Positions 16,000 through 23,912 are shown, numbered from the stretch's first letter. The stretch: DNA of 27,302 bases from DSOS01 sp035286585 (GCA_035286585.1 DATEDC010000053.1:1-27302), one strand, 5' to 3'. Numbers and translations are program-made. Notes: a model not told the origin generated them from the sequence alone.

Positions 16000-16179
16000 G
16001 TGAGGCGCTGGGCGCTGGCTCTCCTGATCGTTTTTGGACTCGGCGCCATAATGGTCATCGTCACCTTGTATGTCCCTGCCCAGCGTAGTACCCAGCAGGC
16101 AAATCTGCGCAACGTCCAACTGGAAGATCAATCCCAGGCCGATCTTGAACGGGCAGAGCAAAAAATCGCCATCAACTGA
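16000..16179 (+). pseudogene. Small single-TM protein, apparently frameshifted
   Basis: From a GTG at 16000 the frame encodes 59 residues: a membrane helix (about 2-24) and a Gln/Glu-rich helical stretch ending at TGA 16177. In another frame (16149-16289) coding-like sequence continues: QLNSIRAEIDENPSAGEADL, then AVLATWLLEMENAFF, ending TGA 16287. An A6 run at 16160-16165 lies exactly where one missing A would join the two, giving a protein of about 96 residues. Either an indel has broken the gene, or the read has a homopolymer error. The short product could still be made. The GTG has no ribosome site; it lies 26 bases after the preceding stop. Confidence 0.5.
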
Positions 16180-16298
16180 ATTCCATCCGGGCTGAAATCG
16201 ACGAGAATCCCAGCGCGGGTGAGGCAGACCTGGCCGTACTGGCGACCTGGCTGCTGGAAATGGAAAACGCCTTTTTTGTAACGCCCTGACAAAAACCA

Positions 16299-17399
16299 TC
16301 AATAACGCAGCAGGGCGGCTATATCTCCATGTTTGCTGAGCGTTTTGTCGTCATGCACGACTTCCACTTCGCCGCCAGATTGGATCACCCTGCGCACGGC
16401 CATCTCAACGGCATCCGCTATCTTCTCGAACTCTCCACCGCAAAAAACGCACACCTCCATTTTTTGAGTGGTGATATAACCGCAGCTTTTACAGCGCCTG
16501 CCCGGAGCGCGGAATCCTTCCCGGATCAGCAGCGTCTGGACGCGCCCCTCGTGAACCGCGCCGAGGGTGTCGTCCAGGCGCACCACGCCGCCGCGGCCTT
16601 TAGCTGCGCCCGTGACAGCCGCCTCCACCAGTTTCATCTCCCGCTTGAGCTCGGCCTCCTGCCCAATGTGCATCGCACGTTCGAGCACTTCAGTGTGGCT
16701 GGCTGTCATGCTCATCGGGAAGCTGCCCACAACCAGGCTCTGCCAGGCTTTCGGCAACTGCGCTCGGAATGGAGCCAGGTTATCCTCTGTGCCGCCGAGC
16801 AAGATGCGGCGCACATTGTTCTCAGCAAAAAAGCGCACCGCAAAATCTGCCGCATCCTTTATATTCCTTTCGGTCACTTCTTCTACATTGTTGGTCCGAC
16901 CAGCTATTCCGCCACGCCTGCCTGGCGCGGCTGAACCTCCCCCGCGCTTAACGCGGCGCACACTCTCCCCCATAATCCCCTCCTGCTCGCGCAGCTCGCC
17001 CAGATGAAAATAAAACAGCCGGGCGCCCTGTTTATCCACCAGGGCGACTCCATAACCGCCGTAGGAATCGAGCAATTCCACCAGGGGTTTCACGTGCGGG
17101 CGATCGCTGATCCGCACCCGGCTGCGAACCGGCACCTGGAGGGAAAACGAGCGAAAATAACCATCCTGCGCATACGAGAACACCGCCGCGCTGCGCCCTG
17201 ACCAGTCGAATTCATGATCGAAAAAGCGCTCAACCACCTGCACATCGTCATCCAGGCCCACCTCTTTCAGCATACGCCGCAGGCGTAGCCTGTGCGACTC
17301 GGCGCCGCCCTCAACGGGTTCGGTATTGAGATACACACTTAACACAGCAGTTGGAGCTTTGTACTCAAGCAGTTCCTGCAAATCTCTGTTGGTAAACAT
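16299..17399 (-). CDS. Bacterial aeRF1/VLRF1-like release-factor-family protein
   Basis: This 366-aa protein resembles the bacterial archaeo-eukaryotic release-factor-1-like families (baeRF/VLRF1). It has an N-terminal beta-rich domain (YLNTEP, FSYAQDGYFRSF), a central strand GVALVDKQGARLFYFHLGEL, a basic Gly-rich loop (151-170) and then an RNase H-like/eRF1 domain-2 helix TERNIKDAADFAVRFF with RRILLGGTEDNLAPF. The C-terminal part has a zinc ribbon C303-x2-C306-x10-C317-x2-C320. The loop that carries GGQ in true release factors reads GGGSAAPGRRGG, with no GGQ. A ribosome-rescue or tRNA-related role is possible but unproven. A perfect AGGAGG precedes the ATG. It is downstream of dnaJ on the same strand. 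Confidence 0.75.
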   Translation of the reverse strand: MFTNRDLQELLEYKAPTAVLSVYLNTEPVEGGAESHRLRLRRMLKEVGLDDDVQVVERFFDHEFDWSGRSAAVFSYAQDGYFRSFSLQVPVRSRVRISDRPHVKPLVELLDSYGGYGVALVDKQGARLFYFHLGELREQEGIMGESVRRVKRGGGSAAPGRRGGIAGRTNNVEEVTERNIKDAADFAVRFFAENNVRRILLGGTEDNLAPFRAQLPKAWQSLVVGSFPMSMTASHTEVLERAMHIGQEAELKREMKLVEAAVTGAAKGRGGVVRLDDTLGAVHEGRVQTLLIREGFRAPGRRCKSCGYITTQKMEVCVFCGGEFEKIADAVEMAVRRVIQSGGEVEVVHDDKTLSKHGDIAALLRY

Positions 17400-17450
17400 G
17401 ACAGCCTCCTATAAGTGGTGATGGGTGGGCACTCGACTGACCTGAATAGA

Positions 17451-17562
17451 ACAAGGCAACCACACCCGGATTTACCTGTTCGTAGAGGCGCACCAGGGTA
17501 TCTTCCAGAGCGACGATATCGACAGGGGTAAGAGGGGATGGAAACGACGGTTCATAAATCAA
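17451..17562 (-). pseudogene. Remnant of an HtrA/DegP-type serine protease N-terminus
   Basis: The minus-strand frame encodes YEPSFPSPLTPVDIVALEDT then LVRLYEQVNPGVVAL. That pattern (an acidic helix followed by YExVNPxVV) is typical of the start of mature HtrA/DegP proteases, just before their protease domain. Homology ends at about 17451 and no protease domain, catalytic motif or signal peptide is present. It lies between the dnaJ stop and the aeRF1-like start, so most of an htrA gene may have been deleted here. The only in-frame start is TTG. The call rests on a short motif. Confidence 0.35.
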
Positions 17563-17597
17563 CCCTGCTTAGCAGTAATTGAGCTGGCGCTGAAGGG

Positions 17598-18527
17598 CTA
17601 ACCCAGGCCCGCCAGTTGTTGAAACAGATCACGCTGCCGAGGTGTGAGGTCCCGCGGAATTTTCACGTTGACGTGCACGATCAAATCTCCGCGTGTCTCC
17701 GGGTTCTTGAGCTGCGGCATGCCCTGCCCAACCAGGCGGAATTTTGCCCCGGATTGGGTGCCCGGCGGAATGGTGAGCACCACATTGCCGCTGATCGTCT
17801 GTACGGTTACTTCGCCCCCCAGGACAGCTTTGTAAAGATCGATCTCAACATTCGTGCTGAGATCGTCCCCGCTGCGCTTGAATCGGTGATCGTCGGCAAC
17901 CCGGACCAGCAAGTAGAGATCGCCTCTGCGTCCATTCGAGTCGGAATATGCGTCTGCCACCCGGATCTTGGTCCCGGTGCGCGCCCCACGAGGTATCTTG
18001 ACCTCCAGGCGGCGGCCATCCAACTCAATCCTGCGAGTAGTTCCGTGAAAAGCCTCATGCAGGCTGATCGTCAATTCATGTTCGTAGGCAGGCATGGCAG
18101 CCTGCCTGCGCCTGGAGGCGGGTGATCCCATTTCACCCATCCCTGCGAATATGCTGCGGAAGAATTCCGAAAAATCTCCCATCCCCCCGCCAAATATATC
18201 TTCGATGCCACCCACTTCTACCCGCACATTGCCGCCCCCAGGCGCCCGAGAAACCCATTCATCCCAATTGAAGCTCCCCGGGGAGCCGCCGCGCTGCTGC
18301 CAGCGATGATACGAGTCGCCTAATTGATCATAGCGGGCCCGTTTTTGCGGATCACTCAACACCTGGTGGGCTTCGTTTATCTCCTTGAATTTTTCTTCGG
18401 CCTGCTTATCACCTGGATTCCGGTCCGGGTGGTATTTCAAGGCAAGTTTTCGATAAGCACGTTTGATCTCCTCTTCACCAGCTTTGCGATCCACACCCAG
18501 AATCTTGTAATAATCTTTATACTCCAT
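17598..18527 (-). CDS. cbpA: DnaJ-family co-chaperone, CbpA type (no zinc finger)
   Basis: This 309-aa J-protein stimulates DnaK ATPase and delivers clients. The J domain (about 4-70) has HPD at 33-35. A Gly/Phe-rich region follows (about 80-150: GGGNVRVEVGGIEDIFGGGMG). Two C-terminal beta-barrel substrate domains start at HELTISLHEAFHGTTRRIEL (about 150) and DLSTNVEIDLYKAVLGGEV (about 224). The four CxxCxGxG zinc repeats of DnaJ are absent, so it is a type II/CbpA-like protein. No dnaK or grpE is in the window. Transcription starts from a TTGACT-N18-TACAAT promoter overlain by an inverted repeat. Confidence 0.92.
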   Translation of the reverse strand: MEYKDYYKILGVDRKAGEEEIKRAYRKLALKYHPDRNPGDKQAEEKFKEINEAHQVLSDPQKRARYDQLGDSYHRWQQRGGSPGSFNWDEWVSRAPGGGNVRVEVGGIEDIFGGGMGDFSEFFRSIFAGMGEMGSPASRRRQAAMPAYEHELTISLHEAFHGTTRRIELDGRRLEVKIPRGARTGTKIRVADAYSDSNGRRGDLYLLVRVADDHRFKRSGDDLSTNVEIDLYKAVLGGEVTVQTISGNVVLTIPPGTQSGAKFRLVGQGMPQLKNPETRGDLIVHVNVKIPRDLTPRQRDLFQQLAGLG

Positions 18528-18597
18528 CGAATTAACCTGTTAATACGCTTGTGCATGGGCATCCTGGCACAAGCTGGCTGAAATCTTACCCATATTA

Positions 18598-18618
18598 GCG
18601 CATATAAATTGTATGCGC
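18598..18618. promoter_or_regulatory. Inverted repeat over the dnaJ -10 box (candidate operator)
   Basis: GCGCATA (18598-18604) and TATGCGC (18612-18618) form a perfect 7-bp dyad with a 7-base spacer. It covers the -10 box of the dnaJ promoter, a classic repressor position. It matches neither CIRCE nor HAIR in sequence. Confidence 0.5.
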
Positions 18619-18637
18619 GTCAGCTATCCTGAGTCAA
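18608..18637 (-). promoter_or_regulatory. Sigma-70 type promoter of dnaJ/cbpA
   Basis: On the minus strand TTGACT (18637-18632) and TACAAT (18613-18608) are separated by 18 bases, the same geometry as the tRNA-Pro promoter. Expected start near 18601, about 75 bases before the dnaJ ATG. Confidence 0.6.
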
Positions 18638-18647
18638 GCACTTCGGC

Positions 18648-18665
18648 AGAATATTATAATATTCT
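18648..18665. promoter_or_regulatory. Perfect 18-bp AT-rich palindrome in the divergent region
   Basis: AGAATATTATAATATTCT is identical to its own reverse complement. It includes TATAAT on both strands (18655-18660 on plus). It lies between the dnaJ promoter and the kinase promoter and could be a regulator site or a weak bidirectional promoter. Confidence 0.5.
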
Positions 18666-18710
18666 AACTCAATTGTTGGTCTTGCCTGCCTCCCTAATCC
18701 AAGACAACCA

Positions 18711-18719
18711 TGCTATGAT
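18711..18719 (+). promoter_or_regulatory. Extended -10 promoter (TGCTATGAT) of the second kinase
   Basis: TGC followed by TATGAT (18714-18719) lies 74 bases before the ATG at 18793. No -35 at the correct distance. Confidence 0.45.
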
Positions 18720-18792
18720 TGCACACATGCATGACGGCACGCCGTACATGACAGGCAGAGCATCCTGCGGAATTTGACTTTTCTACATTCTT

Positions 18793-20751
18793 ATGTCAAA
18801 GAATCAGATCCTGATATTCTCACCCGAGGCCGCATTCAGTCAGAATTTTTCGCGCGCGCTGCCCGACCCCGCAGTCTATGAGGTGACTGCGGCCAACACG
18901 CTGACCGCGGTCGAATACCAGCTTAAACACCAGCCGCCCGATTTGCTGGTCGTTGACGAAAGGCTCACTGTAAATCTGGAGGACGCCCCAGAAAAATTAT
19001 TGGCGCTTACAGCAAGCCTGGTCGACCACAATCCCGGGACGCCTGTCCTGCTGCTCGCCAGCAAGCTGACGAAAGATCAAATGAACAAGGCAGCCCAGGT
19101 TGGCGTTGTCGCTTGCCTCGAGATTCCGCGCCAGGCCGGCGATCTGCCGGCGGTTGTTGAAGCGGCGATCCGGCGGGGACAGCGTCTGCACGACTGGGTG
19201 CTGCTTGAATCCAGGCGCAGCACGAAATCCCTGCAGCAGCGGATAGATGATTTGGAAGCTTTGCAGGCTATCAGCCGTTCGATCACCGCTTCGCTGAATC
19301 TGGATATAGTCCTCACCGCCGTCGTAGATGCCGCCGTCGATCTGACCGGCGCAGAAGAGGGCAGCCTGCTGCTGCTGGAAGAAAGCAGCGGCGATCTTAC
19401 TATGCGCGCTGCCCGCAACTTCGGAGAAGATTTCGTGCGCACATTTCGCCTCCCAGTTGCAGACACCTTGGCTGGTCAGGTCTTGCGGACGGGCAGACCG
19501 ATTATCCTGGACGAGGAGACGCCGAAAAAGATCAAGACCGCTTACCTGGTCCATTCGATCATGTACGTCCCTTTAATCATCCAGGGGCGCCCGATCGGCG
19601 TTTTAGGAGTGGATAACCAGCGCAGCGGGCGCACGTTTTCCAGGTATCACCTCAAATTGGTGTCCACACTGGCCGACTACGCCGCGATCGCCATCGAGAA
19701 CGCCCGCTTATACGCGAACGCCGCAACCGAACGCGAGAAGCTGGAAACCATCTTAAGGCGGATCACCGACGGCGTGATCGTGGTGGACAATGAAGGCCGT
19801 CTGGCATTGATCAACCTATCGGCTCAGCAGGCATTTAATGTAGAAGATGAGCAGCCGCTGGGCAAGCCAGTCCAACAGGTAGTGAATCACCCTGAGCTGT
19901 TAGAAATTCTCGCCTACTCAAATCGGGAGCGTCCTGCGCGCAGCGAAATCAGCCTGGAGGATGGGAGGGTTCTGTATGTCCAGACCTCGCCCATCCCAGA
20001 AGTGGGGGTGGTGGCGACCCTGCAAGATATCACCCGCCTCAAAGAGCTGGACCGGATAAAGAGCGAATTTGTCAGCACCGTTTCTCATGATCTGCGCTCT
20101 CCATTGACTGCCATCCTGGGTTACATCGACCTGATCGAACGGGTTGGGCCGATGAGCGAAGCGCAGAGAGAGTTTCTCCGCCGTGTGGGCGTCAGCGTAC
20201 AAAGCATCTCCACCCTGATCAATGACCTGCTTGACCTGGGCCGCATCGAGGCAGGTTTTGACACCCGGCGTGAACGTGTGTCTCTGGCAGCCCTGATCCG
20301 ATTAACGCTCGAAGCGGTGGAAGAACTGACGGCGGAGAAGAACCTGGAGTTATCTTGCGAAGTCGAGGCTGACCTGCCGCAGGTCTACGGCATCCCAAGC
20401 CAGTTGAGCCAGATGCTCACAAACCTGATCAACAACGCCGTGAAGTACACCCCGCCGGGAGGGCGCATTCACATCCAGGCCAAGCGGGAAGATGGGCAGA
20501 TCATCCTGCAGGTTGAAGATAACGGTCTGGGCATCCCCCTCGCCGACCAACCGCATATCTTCGACAAATTCTACCGCGCCAGTAATGTAGGCATCAATGT
20601 CCCCGGCACCGGTTTAGGGCTGGCGATTGTCAAATCTATCGTTGAGAACCACAAGGGGCGGATATGGCTGGATTCAGTACCCGGGCGGGGTACGCTATTT
20701 ACGATCGTCTTGCCGGTTGAAAGTCCCTCAACAGGACAGCTTTCCGCTTAA
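18793..20751 (+). CDS. Pseudo-receiver-GAF-PAS histidine kinase
   Basis: This 652-aa soluble kinase begins with a receiver-like domain (about 1-130). Asp55 (VVDERL) could be the phosphoacceptor, but the acidic pair after the first strand is missing (IFSPE) and the conserved Lys is replaced (CLEIP), so it is probably a pseudo-receiver. A linker coil, a GAF domain (about 165-312) and a PAS domain (about 315-415) follow. The kinase core has SHDLRSPL with His432, the N-box NLINNAVKYTPP (Asn544/548), EDNGLGIP (Asp576) and GTGLGLAIVK. All ATP-binding motifs are intact. No membrane segment. No response regulator is adjacent. The ATG at 18793 has no obvious ribosome site. A terminator-like hairpin follows the stop. 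Confidence 0.92.
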   Translation: MSKNQILIFSPEAAFSQNFSRALPDPAVYEVTAANTLTAVEYQLKHQPPDLLVVDERLTVNLEDAPEKLLALTASLVDHNPGTPVLLLASKLTKDQMNKAAQVGVVACLEIPRQAGDLPAVVEAAIRRGQRLHDWVLLESRRSTKSLQQRIDDLEALQAISRSITASLNLDIVLTAVVDAAVDLTGAEEGSLLLLEESSGDLTMRAARNFGEDFVRTFRLPVADTLAGQVLRTGRPIILDEETPKKIKTAYLVHSIMYVPLIIQGRPIGVLGVDNQRSGRTFSRYHLKLVSTLADYAAIAIENARLYANAATEREKLETILRRITDGVIVVDNEGRLALINLSAQQAFNVEDEQPLGKPVQQVVNHPELLEILAYSNRERPARSEISLEDGRVLYVQTSPIPEVGVVATLQDITRLKELDRIKSEFVSTVSHDLRSPLTAILGYIDLIERVGPMSEAQREFLRRVGVSVQSISTLINDLLDLGRIEAGFDTRRERVSLAALIRLTLEAVEELTAEKNLELSCEVEADLPQVYGIPSQLSQMLTNLINNAVKYTPPGGRIHIQAKREDGQIILQVEDNGLGIPLADQPHIFDKFYRASNVGINVPGTGLGLAIVKSIVENHKGRIWLDSVPGRGTLFTIVLPVESPSTGQLSA

Positions 20752-20755
20752 AATC

Positions 20756-20797
20756 GCCTCCGCCGGGGCGGTGAGGGGTACCCGGCGGAGGCTTTCG
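20756..20797 (+). terminator. Terminator-like hairpin after the kinase
   Basis: GCCTCCGCCGGG (20756-20767) pairs perfectly with CCCGGCGGAGGC (20781-20792) around a 13-base loop. Only a TTT follows, so termination strength is uncertain. Confidence 0.55.
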
Positions 20798-20815
20798 CCA
20801 AAGGAGGAAACAGCG

Positions 20816-20839
20816 ATGAGCATCAGGAAAGCGTCCTGA
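20816..20839 (+). other. Seven-codon mini-ORF with ideal Shine-Dalgarno
   Basis: AAAGGAGG at 20800-20807 is followed 8 bases later by ATG and the peptide MSIRKAS. The last codons overlap a perfect hairpin, ATCAGGA (20822-20828) with TCCTGAT (20834-20840). No plus-strand gene follows. It may be a leader-peptide remnant or the truncated head of a lost gene. The rest of 20841-20981 shows nothing. Confidence 0.3.
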
Positions 20840-20981
20840 TATCCCGTTTTCTGACCTTATCATACTGTAGATTGAGCTTGCCAGTCATTGCCAAAGGTCA
20901 CTTGTTATACGTGATTTTTCTCACAAAAAGAGCTGACAAATCCTGGCAGGATGATCGCTTGGTTAGATGCTCATTCCGCTA

Positions 20982-23861
20982 TCATTTGAGGCCATCTCGC
21001 CGGCGCAGGTAAAGCTTGGTAAATTCCTCAGAAACAGCCGGGATGACCGCCAGAGCGACCACCACCAGCCATTCCCTCGCACTCAAGAAATGGGTATTGA
21101 AAATCGGCTGTAGAAACGGCACGTTGACCACCAACAAGAGCAAAACCAGGGAAAGTCCAACAGCGTACTGCATAAACTTGTTCGAGAACACCCCCATCTT
21201 GAAAACCGAGAGCCGCTCGGAGCGCACCGTGTAAGCCCGGAACAGCTCGCACAATGAAAGAGTGACAAAGGCCATGGTCTCAGCCGTCTGCACATCCACA
21301 GCGCGCCAATCGTAGCGCAGGAGAAATAGCAGCGGGTTTGCGCCCGCAGGGAGCATGTCTCCGGCTGAAAGGTGCCAGATCAGTCCCAGTGCGAATGCAA
21401 ATAAGGTCGCCCCGGTTTGCGTTACGGTTTGAATTAAGATTCCCAGGCGCATCGGGCGATTGATGATTGGCTCCTGGGGTGGGCGGGGAGGTTTCTGCAT
21501 CTCATCCGGATCGCCTTTTTCCATGGCAAGCGCCAGGGCTGGAGCGCCATCGGTGAGCAGATTGAGCCACAGCAACTGGATGACCGTAAGCGGGGTTGGC
21601 AAACCCGCCAGGGTGGCTAAAAAGATGATCGTGATCTCAGCCACGTTCGAGGACAGCAGGAAGAACACGAATTTGCGGATATTGGCGTAGATAACCCGCC
21701 CCTGCTCCACAGCCGAGACGATACTGACGTAGTTGTCATCGGTCAGGACCATATCGGCGCTCTCTTTGGCGACATCGGTGCCGGTAATTCCCATCGCCAC
21801 GCCGATATCGGCGCGCTTGATCGAGGGCGCATCGTTGACGCCGTCGCCGGTCATGGCAACTATCTCGCCGCGGGCGCGCAAGGCCTCGACAATGCGCAGC
21901 TTGTGTTCCGGGGAGACCCGGGCAAATACATCCGTGAAGGCTACCTCTCTCTGCAGGATGGCACTATCCATCTGGTTCAAATCACCCCCGGTCAGCACCT
22001 GGTGACCGGATTGGAGCAGACCGATGCTCTCGGCAATGGCGCGGGCGGTTTGAGGATAATCGCCGGTGATCATGATGGTGCGGATGCCCGCCTGGCGAGC
22101 TTTTGCCAGCGCAGGTGGGACTTCCGGGCGGGGCGGGTCTATCATACCGATCAGTCCGACGAAGACGAGGCCCTGCTCGAGCGAGTCGAGGTCTTCCAGG
22201 TTGGGGAACTCCCGAGAAACCCGGTAAGCGACGGCTATCACTCGCAGTGCATCCTGAGTCATCTGGTCGTTGGCAGCCAGAATGCGCAGGCGCTGTCCTT
22301 CATCCAGTGGGATGGCGTAATCATCCATGCGCTGGTAGTGGCTGCAAAGGTTCAAAACGATGTCGGGGGCGCCCTTCATGGTGATCACGTATCCCGAAGG
22401 GATCTGTCTGTCTTCATAAAATGGGGAGATGTCTTCGCTGTGCGGGTCTTTCAGCGCATGTACGGTGAGCATCCGTTTGCGGGTTGAATCGAAGGGCACC
22501 TCCTGCACCCGAGGGTAGGAAAGATTCAGATCGCGCGCCCGCGCGCCTGCTTTGGCAGTTGCTACGATCATCGCTCCTTCGGTGGGATCGCCGACCATGC
22601 GGTAGGATTGCCTGCCGTTGCTGACTCCGCTGACTTCAAGATCTGCATCGTTGTTCAACGCAGCCACCCACAGGGCGGTCAGCACCGCCGAGTAATCCAG
22701 CGGGTCGATCGCTTTACCCTGGGCGATAAATTCTCCGTGCGGGTCATAGCCGCTGCCGCTGATCTCAAACACCTGCCCATCCACCCACATGCGGGTCACG
22801 GTCATCTCGTTTTGGGTCAGTGTACCGGTTTTATCCGAGCAGATGGTGGTGGCGGAACCCAGGGTTTCCACGGAGGACAGGCGCCGGATCAAGGCATGGC
22901 GCTTGATCATCTCGCGCATGCCCAACGCCAGGCTGATGGTGACCACAGCCGGCAGCCCCTCCGGCACCGCGGCTATCGCCAGCCCCACCGCGATCAGGAA
23001 CATATCCAAGGGGTGGTAACCCCTCAGCCAGCCGATCAAAAAGATCAGGGCGCAGATGGACAGCGCAGCCCACCCCAGCGTTTTGCCAAGCTGGTCCAGG
23101 CGGCGCTGCAGCGGAGTGGGCTCCTGCTGCACAGATTGGAGCATCTCGGCGATCATGCCGATTTGGGTGTGCATGCCGGTGGCAGTCACAATGCCCCGGC
23201 CGCGGCCGTAATTGACCAGCGTGCCCATAAAGGCGGTGTTCTTGCGATCGCCCAGGGGGATATCTGATTGGAGCAGTACGTTGGCATCCTTCTGCACGGG
23301 GACAGACTCGCCGGTGAGGGCAGCTTCTTCGACGCGCAGGTTGACCGCCTCGAGCAGGCGTACATCCGCGGGTACGTAGTTGCCGGACTCTAACAGTACC
23401 AGATCGCCCGGGACAAGCTCGGAGCCGGGGATGACCTGGCGAGTCCCATCCCGGATCACGTGGGCGTCTGGGGCTGCCATCCTGCGTAAAGCAGCCAGGG
23501 CCTGCTCGGCGCGGTGTTCCTGGATGACGCCCAGGGCTGCGTTCAGGACGACAATCGCCATAATGGCAGAGGCTTCTACATACTCGCCCAGCACGGCGGA
23601 GATCAGCGCAGCCGCAATGAGCATGAGCACGACGAAATTATTGAACTGCTGCACGAGCATCTGCCAGAAGGATGTCACCGGCGCTTCCATCAGCGCATTG
23701 GGGCCGAACTGCTCCAGCCTTTTGTGCGCTTCTTCGGTGGTCAGGCCTTTATCGGCCGGCGTCTCCAGCCGGCGCAAAATCTCCTTCGCTTCCAACGCAT
23801 GCCAGCTATCCCCATCCTGCCGCGAGATCTCGATTCTTGGGGAAAACTTCTCGTAGGTCAT
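20982..23861 (-). CDS. P-type Ca2+-transporting ATPase (SERCA/PacL-like, P2A)
   Basis: This 959-aa cation pump has a cation-ATPase N-domain (about 20-85), the actuator TGES (183-186), the PEGLP of M4 (300-304), the phosphorylation motif DKTGTLT (Asp343) and the hinge GDGVNDAP. Ten membrane segments are expected. Ligands of Ca site II are present (Glu of PEGL, and Asn/Asp in LWLNLLTDG). Asn and Glu of M5 (SSNVAEITI) are present, but the M8 Glu of SERCA aligns with Ser (TLSLCEL), so site I may be altered. It exports Ca2+ (or Mn2+) from the cytoplasm. The ATG at 23861 is preferred because GGAG sits 6 bases upstream. The GTG at 23873 has none. The leader carries terminator-like hairpins. Confidence 0.9.
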   Translation of the reverse strand: MTYEKFSPRIEISRQDGDSWHALEAKEILRRLETPADKGLTTEEAHKRLEQFGPNALMEAPVTSFWQMLVQQFNNFVVLMLIAAALISAVLGEYVEASAIMAIVVLNAALGVIQEHRAEQALAALRRMAAPDAHVIRDGTRQVIPGSELVPGDLVLLESGNYVPADVRLLEAVNLRVEEAALTGESVPVQKDANVLLQSDIPLGDRKNTAFMGTLVNYGRGRGIVTATGMHTQIGMIAEMLQSVQQEPTPLQRRLDQLGKTLGWAALSICALIFLIGWLRGYHPLDMFLIAVGLAIAAVPEGLPAVVTISLALGMREMIKRHALIRRLSSVETLGSATTICSDKTGTLTQNEMTVTRMWVDGQVFEISGSGYDPHGEFIAQGKAIDPLDYSAVLTALWVAALNNDADLEVSGVSNGRQSYRMVGDPTEGAMIVATAKAGARARDLNLSYPRVQEVPFDSTRKRMLTVHALKDPHSEDISPFYEDRQIPSGYVITMKGAPDIVLNLCSHYQRMDDYAIPLDEGQRLRILAANDQMTQDALRVIAVAYRVSREFPNLEDLDSLEQGLVFVGLIGMIDPPRPEVPPALAKARQAGIRTIMITGDYPQTARAIAESIGLLQSGHQVLTGGDLNQMDSAILQREVAFTDVFARVSPEHKLRIVEALRARGEIVAMTGDGVNDAPSIKRADIGVAMGITGTDVAKESADMVLTDDNYVSIVSAVEQGRVIYANIRKFVFFLLSSNVAEITIIFLATLAGLPTPLTVIQLLWLNLLTDGAPALALAMEKGDPDEMQKPPRPPQEPIINRPMRLGILIQTVTQTGATLFAFALGLIWHLSAGDMLPAGANPLLFLLRYDWRAVDVQTAETMAFVTLSLCELFRAYTVRSERLSVFKMGVFSNKFMQYAVGLSLVLLLLVVNVPFLQPIFNTHFLSAREWLVVVALAVIPAVSEEFTKLYLRRRDGLK

Positions 23862-23912
23862 CCAAAACTCCACACAGGGAAGATGTTATCTCTATCTGAT
23901 AAGCTTTGCAGC

